Shown in pieces: positions 17,908 to 20,367 of a stretch of DNA of 20,367 nt. Both the position numbers and the translations under genes were made by a program. How positions within the stretch are numbered: the stretch's first letter is position 1; the number at the start of each line of letters is the position of its first letter. The stretch is from NCBI GenBank assembly GCA_033557675.1, contig JAWQRM010000698.1, positions 1 to 20,367 of the forward strand. Reading direction: 5' to 3'. This DNA comes from Coptodactyla brooksi. Its lineage: Eukaryota > Arthropoda > Insecta > Coleoptera > Scarabaeidae. Under the pieces are notes generated by a model, which saw nothing but the letters and a program-made list of their open reading frames with translations, had not been told where the DNA came from and did no database searches.

Positions 17908-19072
17908 TTAATGGCGTCCTAAATGTTTGAACTGTCGTTCGTCATTTTCAATGCACTGATGCATTCTTTCCCGTGTAGACCAAACTGTGATCTCTACTTC
18001 TGCCATTGAAATAGTTCGTAGACAGTCCCTTATTCGCCCAATCATGTTATCCCTTGTAGTGGTTCTGGTTGCAAAAACTATATCTTTCACCCGACCACAC
18101 AAATCCAAGAAGTCCAAGTACGTTAAATCTGGCGATCTAGCTGGCCATGGAAATACACCGTTCCGTCCTATCCATCTACCAGGATTGGTGGTATCTAAGA
18201 GCTCCCGCACATTTACAACAAAGTGAGCTGGACAGCCATCAAGTTGGAATAGCATTTGTTGTTGAATTCCAAGGGGCACTTCTTCTAACAATATCGGCAA
18301 TTCCTCTCTTAAAAACTCTAGGTAAGTTTCACCATTAAGTTGGTTATTAAAAAAGAAAGGACCGATAATTCGTCCTCCTAGGATTCATATCCAAACATTT
18401 ACAGACCAACGCCCGTGGTGCTGGGCTTCTTGCATCCAGTATAGATTAGTTCTGGACCAATAGTGCATATTATGGAGATTATACCTAAAAACCAGTGACA
18501 ATGATCTAGACTTCGATCAAAATCCTCAGCAGTCAGTGCCTGGTGCAGGACTGAATGATGTGGGTGTAACCTGGAACAAGACAGAGACAATTCATTCAAC
18601 AGAATACTACTGGAATTTGAGGGAAAAGTATTAATTCTTTGCGAGAATAAAAGTTAATGCTTGTGAACTGCTATTGGGTTCAAAAGAGCAACATCATTCA
18701 AAAAATGGACTTGAACATCCACTTACAATTGGATGTCTCGTCTTCCACCCATATAATTTTTGGGATTGTAAGTCAATAGCTGCCTACCTTTGCTCCTTGA
18801 AAATGTTTTAATCGGTAGTTCGAGATATTCCCAGATCTTGCGCAACAGCTCTCGTACTTAGTTGAGGATTAAGCTCCACATAAGTTAAAACATTAATAAT
18901 GTAATATTTACGGTAAACAGGAAGATGAATGTTTTCAGTTGTTTGCAAACAATGAATGGCTCGAAGAATTACTTTTTTACTGGGGTGGCGTCTATCAAGG
19001 TGTTGTTGCGCATATACCCTGGCAGCAATTGTATGGATTATTATGGATTCAAAATAAACTCCTATGAATCAT
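17908..19072 (-). pseudogene. DD41D transposase pseudogene with a candidate intron and missing first catalytic Asp
   Basis: Read downward from about 19072: AARVYAQQHLDRRHPSKKVI (N-terminal region), then NPQLSTRAVAQDLGISRTT (helix-turn-helix), a stop, then IFKEQR up to a GT at 18787. A 217-bp gap with GT-AG ends follows, and the frame resumes with LHPHHSVLHQALTAEDFDRS. The text then jumps to NLHNMHYWSRTNLYWMQEAQ, so roughly 25 residues including the first catalytic Asp (F-[ST]-D-E in the family) are lost. Next come WSVNVWI, RIIGPFFFNNQLNGETYLEF, QLDGCPAHF (second Asp) and WPARSPDLTYLDF (third Asp, 41 residues later, intact). It ends QFKHLGRH with the stop at 17908. It is dead as read. Confidence 0.85.
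18571..18787 (-). other. Candidate spliceosomal intron in the second DD41D transposase
   Basis: The donor CAAAG|GTAGGC starts at 18787. The acceptor TTGTCTCTGTCTTGTTCCAG ends at 18571 and has a strong pyrimidine tract. Joining the sides keeps the frame and makes a continuous KEQR-LHPHH transition expected from relatives. Coding is absent inside. An alternative is a 217-bp insertion that happens to have GT-AG ends. Confidence 0.5.
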
Positions 19073-19392
19073 TTTGAAAGAAGGAAAACAACGAACACAA
19101 ACAACAACACCAAAAACCCGTAGAAGAAAAATACGAACAACACGAAAGACACGAACAATAACTATACAATACTCTTTGGAAAATCAAGAACAGAGTTGGA
19201 AAAATAGCATTAAACTGAAACGTTTTAAAAGTTTGACGTACCTATTGCATCTTTTCTTTTCTAATCTATCTTTCTGTTAATGTGGTGACTTTCAGTCAAA
19301 AACAACATATTTATTTTTCTTGCACTACAGTGTAAAAAATCAATCAAATAAATTTTTTAAGTATATACCTCTCAACTATTTTTAAGAAAATA

Positions 19393-19475
19393 TGTATTAT
19401 GAACCGTTGGCTGATATTACTGAATATTACTGATATTACTGATGAACTGCTGGTATTATGAGCCGCTTAGCTGGC
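19393..19475 (+). repeat. Short simple repeat with flanking duplicated motif
   Basis: Units of ATTACTGAT are repeated at about 19413-19444. They sit between TATTATGAACCGTTGGCTG and TATTATGAGCCGCTTAGCTG. It lies inside the second DD41D element, between the transposase start and the right end. Probably replication slippage. Confidence 0.5.
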
Positions 19476-19638
19476 GGCCTAATGTTATTTATTTTATTAA
19501 TATCTCCGGTTAGAAAGAAGATAGGAAGTTGCGGTTTGCGTTGACTTTTTAAGAACTCAGTCTTCTATCTAGCTGTGTAAAAAGAGACATACCATGCTAT
19601 TTAAAATTTTCACGATAATGCGTTACGAATGTTGATAT

Positions 19639-19733
19639 GACAAAAAACGCCTTCTATTTAAGGCGGCATAATCGATTCGGCGAAGGTTTTTACAGGAGAT
19701 TGTTCAGTAAGAAGAGCTCTTTCAAACAAAACC
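19639..19733. repeat. Right terminal inverted repeat of the second DD41D element
   Basis: Inverted partner of 17713-17806; followed by TA at 19734-19735. Confidence 0.8.
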
Positions 19734-19930
19734 TAGTTTGTTGAGTTCGTTGACAATCTTTACTATATTATCTTCAATTCCCGTTATGTTCTCTTTATAA
19801 GTTTTGTTTTATCTTTTTATCTTCTTTTTATCAGTTTTGTTTTACAGTTCAAAGTTGTTCTCCACGTTTCCGACTCATATACAAGCTCTCTCAAAAGTAT
19901 TTTTCAATTTGTTTCGCTTATTATGCCAAT

Positions 19931-20137
19931 CTATTGGCTCTTAGTTTCGAAGTCATGTCCCTGCATTTGCGTTTCATCACCAGTTGTTACATGTTTGAAC
20001 TCTTCTGGATCATCGTTAACTTCGTTTTGATTACTTTTGGCTGTTCTAAAGTTAAAAAATTTCAGTGCATTTGCTGCTACACATCTCGTATCCAAATCAT
20101 CCATAATCACTTTTTTCACTTTGTCGACATTATCATC
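19931..20137 (-). pseudogene. DD34D mariner transposase, N-terminal half
   Basis: Minus-strand text: DDNVDKVKKVIMDDLDTRCV, then AANALKFFNF, then NDDPEEFKHVTTGDETQMQG and HDFETKSQ before TAG. Mariners have NVEKVKK..., a helix-turn-helix, VAAKFVP.LL, then NDPEFL..ITGDE.WVYGYD.ETK.QSSQW. The helix-turn-helix middle is deleted between VIM and DDLDTR. The first catalytic Asp (TGDE) is kept; W-V-Y-G-Y-D has become QMQGHD. This half lies downstream of the C-terminal half on the same strand, the reverse of the natural order. Confidence 0.75.
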
Positions 20138-20367
20138 GGTTCTTGTGGTGGTGCATTATCATGCAATAAAAACAGCTGTTTTCCTGCTGGATATTCAGGC
20201 CTAACACGCACCATTCTTGACCACAAACGATGTAAACCTACTAAATAATATTCTCCATTGACAGTTTTACCTTGTGGAACAAATTCCTTGTGGACAATCC
20301 CTTGTGAATCATAAAAAGTAATCAACATTGTCTTGATTCTTGACTTCTGAAAACACAATTTTTTTGG
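20138..20367 (-). pseudogene. DD34D mariner transposase, middle part, running off the right edge
   Basis: Minus-strand text: KSRIKTMLITFYDSQGIVHK, then EFVPQGKTVNGEYYLVGLHR, then LFLLHDNAPP. This is the classic mariner block K-[SA]-[KR]-[VI]-K-TML-[IV]-F-D..GI-[VI]-H-EF-[VL]-P.G.TVN..YY, with the second catalytic Asp in HDNAP. The frame is open from the window edge (PKKLCFQKSR precedes). After HDNAPPQE the next recognisable text is the N-terminal half of such a protein (DDNVDKVKK), not the expected third-Asp region. The rest probably continues beyond 20367. Confidence 0.8.

Larger units (their letters stand above)
17713..19733 (-). mobile_element. Second DD41D mariner-like element, minus-strand transposase
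   Basis: Inverted ends of about 94 bp at 17713-17806 and 19639-19733 both read inward GGTTTTGTTT.AAAGAGC, then TCTTCTTACTGAACAATCT, AACCTTC..CGAATCGATT and a shared AAATAGA.GGCG. TA follows the right end at 19734-19735; the matching bases at the left are GA, so that TA is probably mutated. The transposase pseudogene lies inside on the minus strand. Terminal sequences and the encoded protein differ clearly from the element at 11822-14307, so this is another lineage of the same group. About 2.02 kb long. Confidence 0.85.

Noticed and set aside
19074..19280. Lys/Arg/Thr-rich plus-strand frame
   Set aside because: It is low-complexity sequence inside the second DD41D element, antisense to its transposase leader.
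1..20367. CRISPR array, bacterial operon, virus or novel defence system
   Set aside because: No regularly spaced repeats with unique spacers, no Shine-Dalgarno-led gene chains, no viral replication or structural genes; introns, TTAA/TA transposons and composition point to an insect nuclear genome.

Overview
The window looks like a piece of an insect (at least arthropod) nuclear genome. It is AT-rich, has GT-AG introns and AATAAA signals, and is packed with decayed cut-and-paste transposons typical of insects (piggyBac, two different DD41D mariner-like elements, DD34D mariner, a pogo/Tigger-like end). I see no bacterial operon, CRISPR array, virus or intact long gene. Nearly all open frames of 60-80 codons are chance or transposon debris.

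Layout. 1-385: terminus of a pogo/Tigger-like element with an array of small palindromes. 386-3133: unassigned AT-rich DNA with a hairpin near 600-640 and a GC-richer patch near 2400-2590. 3134-4894: a piggyBac element with both ends and TTAA duplications, carrying a centrally deleted transposase pseudogene, a leader intron and a 43-bp-arm hairpin. 6408-7204 and 11886-12440: inverted copies of one interspersed repeat (called R1 here). 8680-8965: a GC-rich island. 9326-9463: a transposase scrap on the minus strand. 9767-10653: a nested foldback, followed closely by a degenerate hammerhead-ribozyme-like core on the minus strand. 11822-14307: a DD41D element with about 390-bp terminal inverted repeats, whose left repeat is split by R1. 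14350-14426: a tRNA-like (SINE-head) sequence. 14599-14885: a candidate two-exon small gene on the minus strand with a one-base frame disruption. 15403-15630: a second piggyBac C-terminal scrap. 16202-16468: the C-terminus of a DD34D mariner. 16891-16985: a clean internal exon of a host gene on the plus strand, followed by a GC-rich island. 17713-19733: a second, unrelated DD41D element (transposase on the minus strand, with a candidate intron). 19931-20367: two mariner transposase pieces in swapped order, running off the right edge.

Function. The best reading is that most of the window is intron or flank of one plus-strand host gene, of which only one 95-bp exon is recognisable, and that transposons inserted into it and into one another. 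None of the transposases can be active as read: each lacks catalytic residues or carries stops and frameshifts. The least explained parts are the small minus-strand gene candidate, the hammerhead-like core, the GC-rich islands and the nested foldback.
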